Shown here piece by piece: positions 34,665-42,918 of a DNA stretch of 64,000 nt. Below the pieces are notes generated by a model. That model was not told where the DNA came from. It worked only from the letters and a program-made list of their open reading frames with translations, and ran no database searches. The translations under genes and the position numbers were made by a program. The stretch lies in the NCBI GenBank assembly GCA_029261255.1, contig JAJDBQ010000005.1, forward strand, positions 1 to 64,000, read 5' to 3'. Each line of letters opens with the position of its first letter. Positions within the stretch are counted from its first letter, which is position 1. This DNA comes from Nitrospirales bacterium. GTDB lineage: Bacteria; Nitrospirota; Nitrospiria; Nitrospirales; UBA8639.

Positions 34665-35303
34665 CTATGCGAGAACGGTGAGCTGCTGCCAAAGTTGTTG
34701 CGGCGGATCAGACTCTTGACGATTATCCCAACAGGAAGAGAGAAGTCGGACATGCCACCATTGCAAGAGTGCATCCCAACCAGTCACTCGAATCACATTG
34801 CGGTCATCAATTAGACGATTCCAAGGTTGATCCATGACAAAAGTCCGCGCCTCTACCGCTAGATAGCTCTGAATATGTTCAGGGTGATCATCAATCGCCA
34901 AAGTAATAGATTCGGGAATCTCAGTTTTTTCTTCTGTGTGATACAGGGCATCGAACGGAATTCCGTGCGTGGTGAGCCATTTCAATGTTTGTGGACGCGA
35001 ATATGAACGCCGTGCTGTCACAATGATAATGCGACAGGTTCGATGAATAACACCCAAGGCATATTTCGATCCAGGATACAAAGGCAACTGCGGAATAGAT
35101 TCTTCATGAAATCGCGTAAATATTTCCTCTAGAACCGACGCCTCAATTCCACTGTCATCTAAACCACCTGCACTACCATATGTTCCACCCGGCCATGGGT
35201 TACCGGTGACCAACTGAAACAAGCGCTGCACTTCTGGCTCCGCTCTTCCTAAAACATTATCAATATCAACGGCAAAACACGGTCGAATTTCAGATTTCAT
35301 TGA
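34665..35303 (-). CDS. HAD-superfamily 5'-nucleotidase-like protein
   Basis: This 212-residue protein starts at the ATG at 35303, which has GAGGAG upstream. The HAD motif I is F-A-V-D-I-D-N-V-L-G (nucleophile and acid/base Asp). Motif II is V-T-A-R in IIIVTARRSYS, and motif III/IV is LAIDDHPEHI. The layout fits the 5'(3')-deoxyribonucleotidase (NT5C) group within the HAD fold. The substrate cannot be set from sequence alone. The last residues (SDPPQQLWQQLTVLA) look like an unstructured tail. Confidence 0.75.
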   Translation of the reverse strand, partial: SMKSEIRPCFAVDIDNVLGRAEPEVQRLFQLVTGNPWPGGTYGSAGGLDDSGIEASVLEEIFTRFHEESIPQLPLYPGSKYALGVIHRTCRIIIVTARRSYSRPQTLKWLTTHGIPFDALYHTEEKTEIPESITLAIDDHPEHIQSYLAVEARTFVMDQPWNRLIDDRNVIRVTGWDALLQWWHVRLLSSCWDNRQESDPPQQLWQQLTVLA

Positions 35304-35688
35304 CACCAATTTCTCCTCGTGCACAAAGGTGGCGGATCGTTTAACCTAGAAACGGCAGTTTGGAACAAAAAAGCAGTGTAAGATATTACCGTGCATGGGG
35401 AATTAAAAAATTCGTGGTGACCCTATGAGTGATGAGAGACTTTTTAGTTTCCTCGCTGCATAAAGAGCTTATGTAGACTTTGATGATCTAACGGATGATT
35501 CTAGCTTTAAACCGACAGGCAATCACAAACGCGTTCTTGATCCTCGCCACCTTAAGAACTTTGCAATAGCAGAATCAAGTATCATCGCAACTCAGTCTGA
35601 CTCTGTTCTACACTATCCCCATCGGGCATATTCAAGAACGAGGAACGGAAAGCACATGGATGAATTAGATGAAAGAAAATGAGAACCC
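35304..35688. other. Intergenic region
   Basis: About 380 bp without a gene, repeat or clear hairpin that I can support. It is upstream of the HAD gene and downstream of the Lon-like gene on the same strand. Confidence 0.4.
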
Positions 35689-36498
35689 TTAAGGGGTCAA
35701 GCCGGCCGTAAGAGAATGCTGGGCCAGGACAGTTCGTAGCGGTCGATTCGTCAGCGCTAAATAGGCTTTACTAATAGAACCCACTGGCCGAACCTCCATG
35801 AGAAATGGAGTTTCCCAATCACCATCAGCCACATCTGGCTCTTCAGGAATTAAGACTTTGCGATAGTGTTGTTTATAGGCAGCTAGAATTTTCAACGGCA
35901 CGCCACCGACCGTTCCTACATGCCCATCAGCTGTCACTGTCCCAGTAAGGACGGTTTCTTCATCCACTGGTTCATTTTTTGCCAGCGCCACAATATTTAG
36001 CGCCGCCATCGCTGACAAACTTTCTCCGTATAAAGTCACGCCTGGGTAGGGTAACTGAAAACGGATAGTCCAAGAATCAGGATTCAAAGCCGCCGCTTTC
36101 ACAACCAGATGTAAGGCTTCAATGACAGACTGTTGAGCATAAGGAGAAAATTTTCCGGGCGTTGATTGAAATTGGACATCAAGTCCATCGTGATCACGAC
36201 GTTCAAGAAATTCCAATTGAATTTCGGCCACAATTCCAACTGCCTCTGCATTTTCATCTGTCGTTGTGCCCAGAATAGGAATGGTCGTCCGGATGTGCTT
36301 CAAGGGCCCATCTGTGTCGGAAGCCGCGTTGCTCCATGATGGCAGACTCAATGAAACGACCCCGACGAAGGCAAGGCTCACAAAAAGCGCAGAGGTCGTG
36401 AGAAATGCAATTGATCTCACGCAGAGAGAAGTCTGTGTGACAGAACTTTTAAAAAACCAACGGGAGCATGTGCGGGACGATACCGAAGAACCAACCAT
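35689..36498 (-). CDS. Membrane-anchored Lon-type (S16) protease domain protein
   Basis: The ATG at 36498 has a perfect GGAGG 6 bp upstream and is preferred over 36525. The 269-residue protein has an N-terminal membrane segment or signal (about residues 28-52). A stand-alone Lon proteolytic domain follows. The catalytic Ser is in G-E-S-L-S-A-M (Ser162) and the Lys in G-G-V-P-L-K-I-L-A-A (Lys203), with the conserved TGTVTADGHVGTVGG between them. There is no AAA module or Lon N-domain. Such stand-alone S16 domains are uncommon; a periplasmic or membrane-edge processing role is inferred. Confidence 0.8.
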   Translation of the reverse strand: MVGSSVSSRTCSRWFFKSSVTQTSLCVRSIAFLTTSALFVSLAFVGVVSLSLPSWSNAASDTDGPLKHIRTTIPILGTTTDENAEAVGIVAEIQLEFLERRDHDGLDVQFQSTPGKFSPYAQQSVIEALHLVVKAAALNPDSWTIRFQLPYPGVTLYGESLSAMAALNIVALAKNEPVDEETVLTGTVTADGHVGTVGGVPLKILAAYKQHYRKVLIPEEPDVADGDWETPFLMEVRPVGSISKAYLALTNRPLRTVLAQHSLTAGLTP

Positions 36499-36626
36499 CG
36501 CAAGCCTCCATAATGACGTCTTCATTCCCCTTCGGTGCTGCGTCAGGGGAACTTAAGTCTCGGAGGTTGGATGACAATATTATCTTCCTGCCATTTTTTA
36601 TGAGTATGAAAGCTATGGCATAGACA

Positions 36627-36815
36627 TCATCCTCTTTCTACTAAAGGAAAGAAGTTCAATGATGAGGAACATCCTGGAAAACTTGGCAAATCTTTCCTAC
36701 CCAGCCATTCATCATGAATGACTCCCTCATTAAGTACGATAGAGGGAGTACCGATAATGGCAGGATACTCACATAAGTGATCAATCATGCGCTGACGATC
36801 TGAAATCACGATAGG
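36627..36815 (-). pseudogene. Possible truncated thioredoxin/glutaredoxin-like remnant
   Basis: A minus-strand frame reads FPIVISDRQRMIDHLCEYPAIIGTPSIVL..., with a G-T-P-S-I-V-L-N stretch like the cis-Pro loop of the thioredoxin fold. It continues to a stop at 36627. The N-terminal half with the expected CxxC is absent, because the HD-GYP gene on the other strand begins there. It may be a leftover 3' end, or only chance similarity. Confidence 0.3.
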
Positions 36816-36826
36816 AAATCTACCCG

Positions 36827-38110
36827 ATGGCAAAAAAACGCATCCCAATTTCATCCGTCAAGGTAGGCATGTATCTCTGTGGGATTGATGGGTCCTGGTT
36901 GAACACGCCATTCCTCAGGCATCGATTTTTGATTGATTCGACTGCCGACATCGCCAAGCTACAAAAGTCTGGAATTCAAGCAATCACCATAGATACAGAA
37001 CGCGGACTTGATGACATATCGACAGCGGAAGTCGATCACCAAGAAGACCCACCGGAATCGATTGCTGAGACGCCATTACAAGTCAACGCCAAGCAATCAA
37101 TCTCTCCTGAAGTTGAACGAATCCAACATCTTCCTGATGAAGTCCAAGGAAAACTTTTAGGAGGAGAGCTCACCGCGATCACTCAAACCCGGAAATATAT
37201 GCTGGAAGGCGTACAAAATATCTTGGAGACGCTATCAAAGACCGGAGGGATTGCCATTGCAGAAGTGAATGATATGACGCGATCAATCATGGCTGAAACG
37301 CTTGACCATGAAGAAGCCTATATCGCACTGATTCGCACCAGAGACTTTTCTCCTGTGCTGTTCGAACACGCGTTAGCAGTGAGTACATTATCGGTGCTAC
37401 TTGCACGTTCTATCGGATTAGAAGATTCCGTATGCCAAGACCTGGCCACGGCTGGCCTCCTTCATGATGCCGGCCATGCGAAAATTCCAACAGCGCTACA
37501 ACGACCAATCCATGAATTCTCTCAGTCAGAATTAAAGATCTATCAAGCCCACCCCAAACGCGGACTAGATTTTTTGATGGAGCAAGCCACATTGCCCGAA
37601 CAAGTCCAAACATATATTCGTGAACATCATGTCGCCTTAGATGGATCTGGATATCCGGCAGATATTGATCCGGCCACCATTCAACCAGCCAGCCGCATCC
37701 TGCGCCTTGTTGATGAATATGATGAGCTGCTCACTGGTCATCAAAGTGGAAAGCCTCAAACGGTCCGAACAGCGCTTCAAACCCTCTATCAGCGAGGTAA
37801 AAAGGGGTCCTTGGATGTGGAGTTGGTCGGAAAATTCATTAATCTCATCGGCATTTATCCAACGTACAGCTTAGTTGAACTCAGCACGGGTGAACGAGGG
37901 ATTGTCACGGCCAACTCTCGAGAAAATCTGCTTCAACCCACCATATTGCTCATTCAAGATGCGGCTCACCAGCCGTTACCCGAACCCATTCCGTTTAATT
38001 TCTCCGTATTGGAAACGAATACTTCAAACCCCGAGATTGTCAAAATTTTACTGCCAGACGAAGTAGGCATTCAGCTCGATACCGTCTTAGAGGATTGGGT
38101 GACCTTGTAA
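36827..38110 (+). CDS. HD-GYP domain protein with DUF3391 N-terminus (copy 1)
   Basis: HD-GYP domains hydrolyse cyclic di-GMP. The 427-residue protein has an N-terminal DUF3391 domain (about residues 1-60, R-I-P-I-S-S-V-K-V-G-M-Y) and a linker. The HD-GYP domain spans about 175-370, with HD in LLHDAGHAKIP and the GYP motif in HHVALDGSGYP. The Lys usually following HDIG is His here. A C-terminal domain of about 110 residues resembles the tail of the paralogue at 46907. It likely tunes motility or pilus behaviour through c-di-GMP; the Tad locus is nearby. Confidence 0.9.
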   Translation: MAKKRIPISSVKVGMYLCGIDGSWLNTPFLRHRFLIDSTADIAKLQKSGIQAITIDTERGLDDISTAEVDHQEDPPESIAETPLQVNAKQSISPEVERIQHLPDEVQGKLLGGELTAITQTRKYMLEGVQNILETLSKTGGIAIAEVNDMTRSIMAETLDHEEAYIALIRTRDFSPVLFEHALAVSTLSVLLARSIGLEDSVCQDLATAGLLHDAGHAKIPTALQRPIHEFSQSELKIYQAHPKRGLDFLMEQATLPEQVQTYIREHHVALDGSGYPADIDPATIQPASRILRLVDEYDELLTGHQSGKPQTVRTALQTLYQRGKKGSLDVELVGKFINLIGIYPTYSLVELSTGERGIVTANSRENLLQPTILLIQDAAHQPLPEPIPFNFSVLETNTSNPEIVKILLPDEVGIQLDTVLEDWVTL

Positions 38111-38330
38111 AAATCTGCATCATCAATCTTCCAGTTCTCCACCATTTTTTCCCTTACCCATCAAAATATTTTCTAGATCATCCATAACCTTCGTATCCAG
38201 AGAGTCGAGAAAACAACCTCAGATTTCGGCAGTAGTCTCGAGCCCAAAGCAGTCCTTCGAGATCCATACAGATCTGGTAGCTCAACCTATCACGTCTTTG
38301 AAGAAGTTGATGGAGAACAGAGAGAGGGAT

Positions 38331-39263
38331 CTAGCGCACTGATGGAGAAGATGATAGCGAGATACTGGAACGTGAAAGATGAATAGGAGCCATACGCTCC
38401 AATGCTACTAACAGGGCCTGTGTTCCCGAGCGTCCATAGCCTTGGGCTTGTACGGCTTCATATAACTTGTGAACCACCGAGAGACCTGGAAGCAGTAAAC
38501 CCATTCGATTGGCGGCCACTAACGCCAAGCCCATGTCCTTAATGAAATGTTCCACAAAAAATCCTGGAGAAAAATCTTGTCGCAACATTTTTGGCGCGAG
38601 ATGATCCAATGTCCAGCACCCCGCAGCCCCCTGCCGAATAGACTCCAAGAGTTTTTCCCCATTTAAACCCGCCTGATGTGCATACAACAAGGCCTCGCAC
38701 ACCCCAATCATCGTCCCGGCAATCGTTATTTGATTGCACAACTTGGCATGCTGGCCACAACCGGCTGGACCATGATGAACTAAAACCTTGCCAAAGGTAT
38801 CTAGTATGGGGTGAAGAGTTTCAAATGCAGAAGAACTACCACCCACCATAATCGATAAGGTTCCCTGTTTCGCACCCACATCCCCTCCTGAGACTGGAGC
38901 ATCCAACGCAAATGCTTGTCGTTCGTAAGCACATTCGGCAATCTCTACTGCTAAGCTTGGATCCGATGTTGTAAAATCCACAAACATTTGACCAGGCCGA
39001 GACTGTGCTAATAACCCATTCTTACCTAAATAGATCTGCCGCACATCATTAGGAAACCCCAGCATGGTACACACCACATCAGCCTCGGCAAGAATACCAG
39101 CAGCAGCGTCAACCCACTGGGCCCCTTGCTCGAGAAGCCCTTCAGCCTTGGCTTTGGTGCGAGTATGAACCGTGAGCGGAAAATTCGCTCGAAGCAGATG
39201 TTCACACATAGAGGCACCCATAACTCCGGTGCCAATCCATCCGATTCTTATGGGAAAAGGCAT
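38331..39263 (-). CDS. NAD(P)-dependent beta-hydroxyacid dehydrogenase (3-hydroxyisobutyrate dehydrogenase family)
   Basis: The protein has 310 residues from the ATG at 39263; the upstream extension runs into a repeat. It opens with the Rossmann motif I-G-W-I-G-T-G-V-M-G-A-S-M. The family signature D-A-P-V-S-G-G-D-V-G-A-K-Q-G-T-L follows, then the catalytic Lys region C-G-Q-H-A-K-L-C-N-Q. The family includes 3-hydroxyisobutyrate, tartronate-semialdehyde and GLYR-type succinic semialdehyde reductases. The exact substrate cannot be told. I see no clear ribosome site at this start. Confidence 0.85.
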   Translation of the reverse strand: MPFPIRIGWIGTGVMGASMCEHLLRANFPLTVHTRTKAKAEGLLEQGAQWVDAAAGILAEADVVCTMLGFPNDVRQIYLGKNGLLAQSRPGQMFVDFTTSDPSLAVEIAECAYERQAFALDAPVSGGDVGAKQGTLSIMVGGSSSAFETLHPILDTFGKVLVHHGPAGCGQHAKLCNQITIAGTMIGVCEALLYAHQAGLNGEKLLESIRQGAAGCWTLDHLAPKMLRQDFSPGFFVEHFIKDMGLALVAANRMGLLLPGLSVVHKLYEAVQAQGYGRSGTQALLVALERMAPIHLSRSSISLSSSPSVR

Positions 39264-39385
39264 AGGCGCATGCGTAGAGAGAGGGGAGAAGGTAGTCACA
39301 GTAATCCTTTTGGGAGTGTTGAATAAAACGATTCGCCAGGAACACAAGCCCCATGGTCCCCTTGGACGCCAGAAGCCTTGGGTTG

Positions 39386-39495
39386 GTTTAAAAAAGTCCG
39401 TCCAGCAAGACCGCAACTAATTTCAGACGCGGAGCATACACTTTGTACGTGAGCACGGGAAACTGGTGAGAACCCCGCTGGTGACTTTTTTCAAC
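39386..39495. repeat. ~110 bp imperfect palindromic intergenic repeat (copy B)
   Basis: The left end is GTTTAAAAAAGTCCGTCCAG and the right end is CTGGTGACTTTTTTCAAC. It shares its interior with 3331-3440. It lies 15 bp after the agmatine deiminase stop codon, so it may serve as that gene's terminator. Confidence 0.8.
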
Positions 39496-39510
39496 CGGCC
39501 CTATGGATGG

Positions 39511-41019
39511 TTAATCGGAAACCGGCTGTTGTTGGGTGAGGCAATGAAGCGTCCCAAACCCCCACACGAGATCGACGGCATGAATACCCACCACCGTTCG
39601 GTCGGGAAATAGATCAGACAAGATGCCGAGTGCCACTCGATCATTCGGATCATTAAACGTAGGCACGATCACAACCGAATTGCCAATATAAAAATTTGCA
39701 TAACTCGCAGGGAGCCGCTGCCCATCAAAAAATAATGGTGAAGGCATTGGCAAGGCCACAATGCCAATTTTCCGACCGTCTTCACAGCGCATGCTTTGAA
39801 GCCGTTCCCGGTTCTCCGCAAGCGGCCGATAATTGTCATCAGAGGAATTGGACTCCTGACAGAGAACCACCGTATAGGGATCAACAAAGCGACAGAGATC
39901 ATCCACATGCCCATGCGTATCATCACCCGCGATACCCTGCCCCAACCACAACACTTGCGAAATCCCTAAGTACTCTCGAAACACGTCTTCATAATCTTCA
40001 CGAGAAAATCCCGGATTCCGAACCTGAATACGTTCGTCTAAGAGACATTCTTCAGTGGTCAACAACGTTCCCTGCCCATTCACATCTATGCTACCGCCCT
40101 CCAAAACGACCCCGCGCTTTTGGCGCGACACCGGAACAAGAGGAATCTGGAATTTGGCCGCAACACGTTCAGGAATCCGATTATCTTTTTGCCAATCTGG
40201 GTAACGTGCCCAAGCATTAAACTGAAATCTGGCAATACTAACCTGAGATTGCACCTCATCACTTTTCAGAAAAATCGGACCAAAATCACGGGTCCAACCG
40301 CGATTCGTGGGGATCCGTACAAACTCGACATGGTCGAATTCCACTCCAATACGTTCCAACACCCGACGAGCTTTCAATTCATGTGCTTTGTCATTGACCA
40401 GAATTTGCAGAATTTCATTCTGTGACAGATGGCGGACAATTTCTCCATACACCCATTGGATAGTTGCCATTTTCCCCGGCCAATCCGTCGTATTATGTGG
40501 CCAACCAATCCACGTCGCCTCATGCCGCTCCCACTCTGCCGGCATCCGCCACCCCAACTTCACTGAAAGCTGCTGGGCATCATCTCTCGCCCGTCTCTCT
40601 CGGCTTTGATTTCCCCTCTCCCTTCCAGAGAGAGGGGCGGACTGAGGGCCAAGACCACTTGAACTCTCTAAACTCCTCAATATCTCCTCCAAGACGTCAT
40701 CCGTTTTCATCAACACATCATCATTCCAAAACCGCAGCACCTGAAATCCCACACCCGTTAAATATTTTGTTCGTTCAGCATGAGCCTCTTCTTGTTCGAC
40801 ATGCTGCTCACCGTCCAACTCAATAATCAACATCCCTTCCAAACAACAAAAATCAACGATATAGACACCTATAGGATGTTGGCGTCTGAACTTCCAATCT
40901 TTGAGCTGCCCATTCTGAAGACGCATCCACAGCTTCTGTTCAGCGTCGGCCTGACCGCAGCGGAGGCGCTGTGCAAAAGATCGTAAGGTCGGTGGAATTC
41001 GTTTCACTGCTCCCCTCAC
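39511..41019 (-). CDS. aguA: Agmatine deiminase with N-terminal DUF559 nuclease-like domain (in-frame fusion)
   Basis: The frame runs 502 codons from a GTG inside a short repeat. Residues about 10-118 are a full DUF559 (Vsr/very-short-patch-like) domain with K-F-R-R-Q-H-P-I-G-x-Y-I-V-D-F and E-L-D-G-E-Q-H. A charged linker (P-L-S-G-R-E-R-G...) encodes another copy of the repeat. From about 152 it is agmatine deiminase, which converts agmatine to N-carbamoylputrescine. It starts LGWRMPAEWERHEATWIGWPHN, has R-D-F-G-P, G-G-S-I-D and D-D-T-H-G-H-V-D, and catalytic Cys493 in T-L-H-C-L-T-Q. The native deiminase may start at Met159 (40545, GGGGTGG upstream). The amidase of the next step is the next gene upstream. 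Confidence 0.85.
   Translation of the reverse strand: MRGAVKRIPPTLRSFAQRLRCGQADAEQKLWMRLQNGQLKDWKFRRQHPIGVYIVDFCCLEGMLIIELDGEQHVEQEEAHAERTKYLTGVGFQVLRFWNDDVLMKTDDVLEEILRSLESSSGLGPQSAPLSGRERGNQSRERRARDDAQQLSVKLGWRMPAEWERHEATWIGWPHNTTDWPGKMATIQWVYGEIVRHLSQNEILQILVNDKAHELKARRVLERIGVEFDHVEFVRIPTNRGWTRDFGPIFLKSDEVQSQVSIARFQFNAWARYPDWQKDNRIPERVAAKFQIPLVPVSRQKRGVVLEGGSIDVNGQGTLLTTEECLLDERIQVRNPGFSREDYEDVFREYLGISQVLWLGQGIAGDDTHGHVDDLCRFVDPYTVVLCQESNSSDDNYRPLAENRERLQSMRCEDGRKIGIVALPMPSPLFFDGQRLPASYANFYIGNSVVIVPTFNDPNDRVALGILSDLFPDRTVVGIHAVDLVWGFGTLHCLTQQQPVSD
40613..40648. repeat. Short GAGAGGGG palindromic repeat (copy 1)
   Basis: CCCCTCTCCCTTCCAGAGAGAGGGG followed by CGGACTGAGGG. It is the same type as 41011-41047 and 41115-41148. 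It lies inside the coding frame, at the DUF559-deiminase linker. Confidence 0.65.
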
Positions 41020-41047
41020 CTTAGTCCTCTCCCCTCCAGGGAGAGGA
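41011..41047. repeat. Short CCTCACCTT...GGGAGAGG palindromic repeat (copy 2)
   Basis: CCCCTCACCTTAGTCCTCTCC followed by a short loop and GGGAGAGG. The GTG start of the DUF559-deiminase frame lies within it. Confidence 0.7.
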
Positions 41048-41114
41048 AATAGAAAAACAAAATGAGATGAAAGATTGAAATCGCCATGACATGTGATGGA
41101 AACTCAAGAAAATT

Positions 41115-41148
41115 CCCTCTCCCTTTAAGGGAGAGGACAAGGTGAGGG
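41115..41148. repeat. Short palindromic repeat (copy 3, opposite orientation)
   Basis: CCCTCTCCCTTTAAGGGAGAGG followed by ACAAGGTGAGGG. Together with copy 2 it brackets the 5' flank of the DUF559 region, in the gap after the amidase gene. Confidence 0.7.
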
Positions 41149-41182
41149 TAAAAACATCAAACTAGTACGGAGCCCAGATAAA

Positions 41183-42061
41183 TCAATCAGCCTCATCCAA
41201 AAACCTCTTCGTCATCCCCTCATAGGCATCAATGCGGCGATCACGGAGGAAAGGCCAATTGCGACGGACCACTTCAATGCGCGTCAGATCAATATCCACG
41301 ACCAATGTTTCTTCTTCCTCCACTGAGGCCTGAGCAAGCACTCCGCCAAACGGGTCACAAACAAAGGAACTTCCCCAAAATTCCAGTCCGTCCCCGCCTG
41401 CTGGCGCTTCATGGCCAACCCGATTCACAGCCACTACAAACACACCATTGGCAATCGCATGGCTGCGTTGAATCGTCATCCAAGCATCACGTTGCGCCTG
41501 ACCCTCTTCAGCTTTTTCTTGAGGATGCCAGCCGATCGCCGTGGGATAGAACAAAATCTCGGCACCTAGCAACGCCGTCATTCGCGCGGCTTCGGGATAC
41601 CATTGATCCCAACAAATAAGAGGACCCACAGTGGCATGGGTCGTCTTGATGGCCTGAAACCCTTTGTCGCCAGGCGTAAAATAAAACTTTTCATAATAGG
41701 CAGGATCATCAGGAATATGCATCTTCCGATATAACCCAGCCATCTCTCCCTGTTCATTCAACACGACAAGAGAATTGTGATACACCCCAGCCGTCCGTCG
41801 CTCAAACACGGACACTAAAATGGTCACGCCATGTTTTTTGGCAATCTTGCTGAAGGTTTCAGTGGTAGGTCCTGGCACGGATTCAGCCAAATCAAACAAC
41901 GCCGGATCTTCCCGCTGACAAAAATATTGCGACCGAAACAACTCCGGTAGGCAAATAATCTGTGCGCCACTTTTCGTGGCTTCTTCAACTTTTGCAACAG
42001 CCCGCGCCAAATTCTCATCAGAATCAACCGAGCAGCCCATTTGAATCAATCCAGTTTTCAT
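41183..42061 (-). CDS. aguB: N-carbamoylputrescine amidase
   Basis: This 292-residue nitrilase-superfamily enzyme hydrolyses N-carbamoylputrescine to putrescine, the step after agmatine deiminase. The catalytic triad is visible: Glu40 in C-L-P-E-L-F, Lys113 in Y-R-K-M-H-I-P-D-D-P and Cys150 in P-L-I-C-W-D-Q-W-Y-P-E-A-A-R. The last motif is typical of this subfamily. The start at 42061 is the first ATG; a GTG precedes it. Neighbouring agmatine deiminase gives a two-gene putrescine route from agmatine. Confidence 0.93.
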   Translation of the reverse strand: MKTGLIQMGCSVDSDENLARAVAKVEEATKSGAQIICLPELFRSQYFCQREDPALFDLAESVPGPTTETFSKIAKKHGVTILVSVFERRTAGVYHNSLVVLNEQGEMAGLYRKMHIPDDPAYYEKFYFTPGDKGFQAIKTTHATVGPLICWDQWYPEAARMTALLGAEILFYPTAIGWHPQEKAEEGQAQRDAWMTIQRSHAIANGVFVVAVNRVGHEAPAGGDGLEFWGSSFVCDPFGGVLAQASVEEEETLVVDIDLTRIEVVRRNWPFLRDRRIDAYEGMTKRFLDEAD

Positions 42062-42090
42062 CACGCTTGAGAGGGAAAGTTATCTTTGAC

Positions 42091-42876
42091 TTATTCGTTG
42101 GTTCGCAACATGGCACAACCTGGGTCTCGGGCGACATACATGCCTGCGATTTTTCGATTATCTTCTTTAAACGCTTTGTGCCACCAACGTGCCGCATTCC
42201 ACAAATGTTCAGGGGCACTGTTACGTGAAGAGGCTCCTGGTGTCACTCCCATACCCAAATGCTCAAAAATAAACTCAATATACGCAGATGCGGGAATTGG
42301 TGTGCCTTCGCGCAACGGATTCGCTTTGGCACCCTGTGACCAGAGATAGCTCTGCCAAGCGCCTAGCATATTCCAAAAATTGTATCGCACGCGATCCGCA
42401 TTCCAGGATTTGGCGCGCCGAATTAATTTTCTTGCTTCCTCGTCAGACATACTTAAGGCCACTAACCCCACGTTGGCATCCACGGTTTTATCGTCATAGA
42501 GGCCTAGAGTCCCTTCATTCACGCCATTATTCTCAGGCTTAGAAAATTGTCCATTTCGAGGGAACAGAGGGATTTCAAGTATTTCCAGATTACTCAACGA
42601 CGTGCGCGAGGTCACCGGTTCAGCCACAACAAAGACGTGTGACCAGTAGCTCGGGCGCAGATCCCATCGCAACATCGCCTGTGCCATGCGCAGACTATGA
42701 CCCGGCAAGTCTCGGCTCCCCACCAATCCCACGGTCATGAGTCCACGATTACCTAAATCCTGTTTCCGAAATGAGGCAAAGGCATCATTAAAAAATTGCA
42801 AGTTAGTACGCTTCTCATACTTCTTGGTCCAATCTTTAATATCAGGATTTCTCGTGCTGGTTTGGGAATCACGCAT
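42091..42876 (-). CDS. Hypothetical protein, possibly permuted papain-like fold
   Basis: This 261-residue soluble protein has AAAGGA 10 bp before the ATG. I see S-Y-W-S-H-V-F-V-V near residue 80, then Y-N-F-W-N-M-L-G and N-P-L-R-E-G-T-P-I-P-A-S-A-Y-I-E-F-I-F-E-H-L-G near 205. This order (His block, then a helix where permuted NlpC/P60 or YiiX-type enzymes carry Cys) hints at that fold, but Ala stands where a catalytic Cys would be expected. The family assignment is tentative. It lies 26 bp upstream of the amidase. Confidence 0.6.
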   Translation of the reverse strand: MRDSQTSTRNPDIKDWTKKYEKRTNLQFFNDAFASFRKQDLGNRGLMTVGLVGSRDLPGHSLRMAQAMLRWDLRPSYWSHVFVVAEPVTSRTSLSNLEILEIPLFPRNGQFSKPENNGVNEGTLGLYDDKTVDANVGLVALSMSDEEARKLIRRAKSWNADRVRYNFWNMLGAWQSYLWSQGAKANPLREGTPIPASAYIEFIFEHLGMGVTPGASSRNSAPEHLWNAARWWHKAFKEDNRKIAGMYVARDPGCAMLRTNE

Positions 42877-42918
42877 GAGGCCGTCCTTTCTTCATATTTA
42901 TATAAACATACTCATTTG

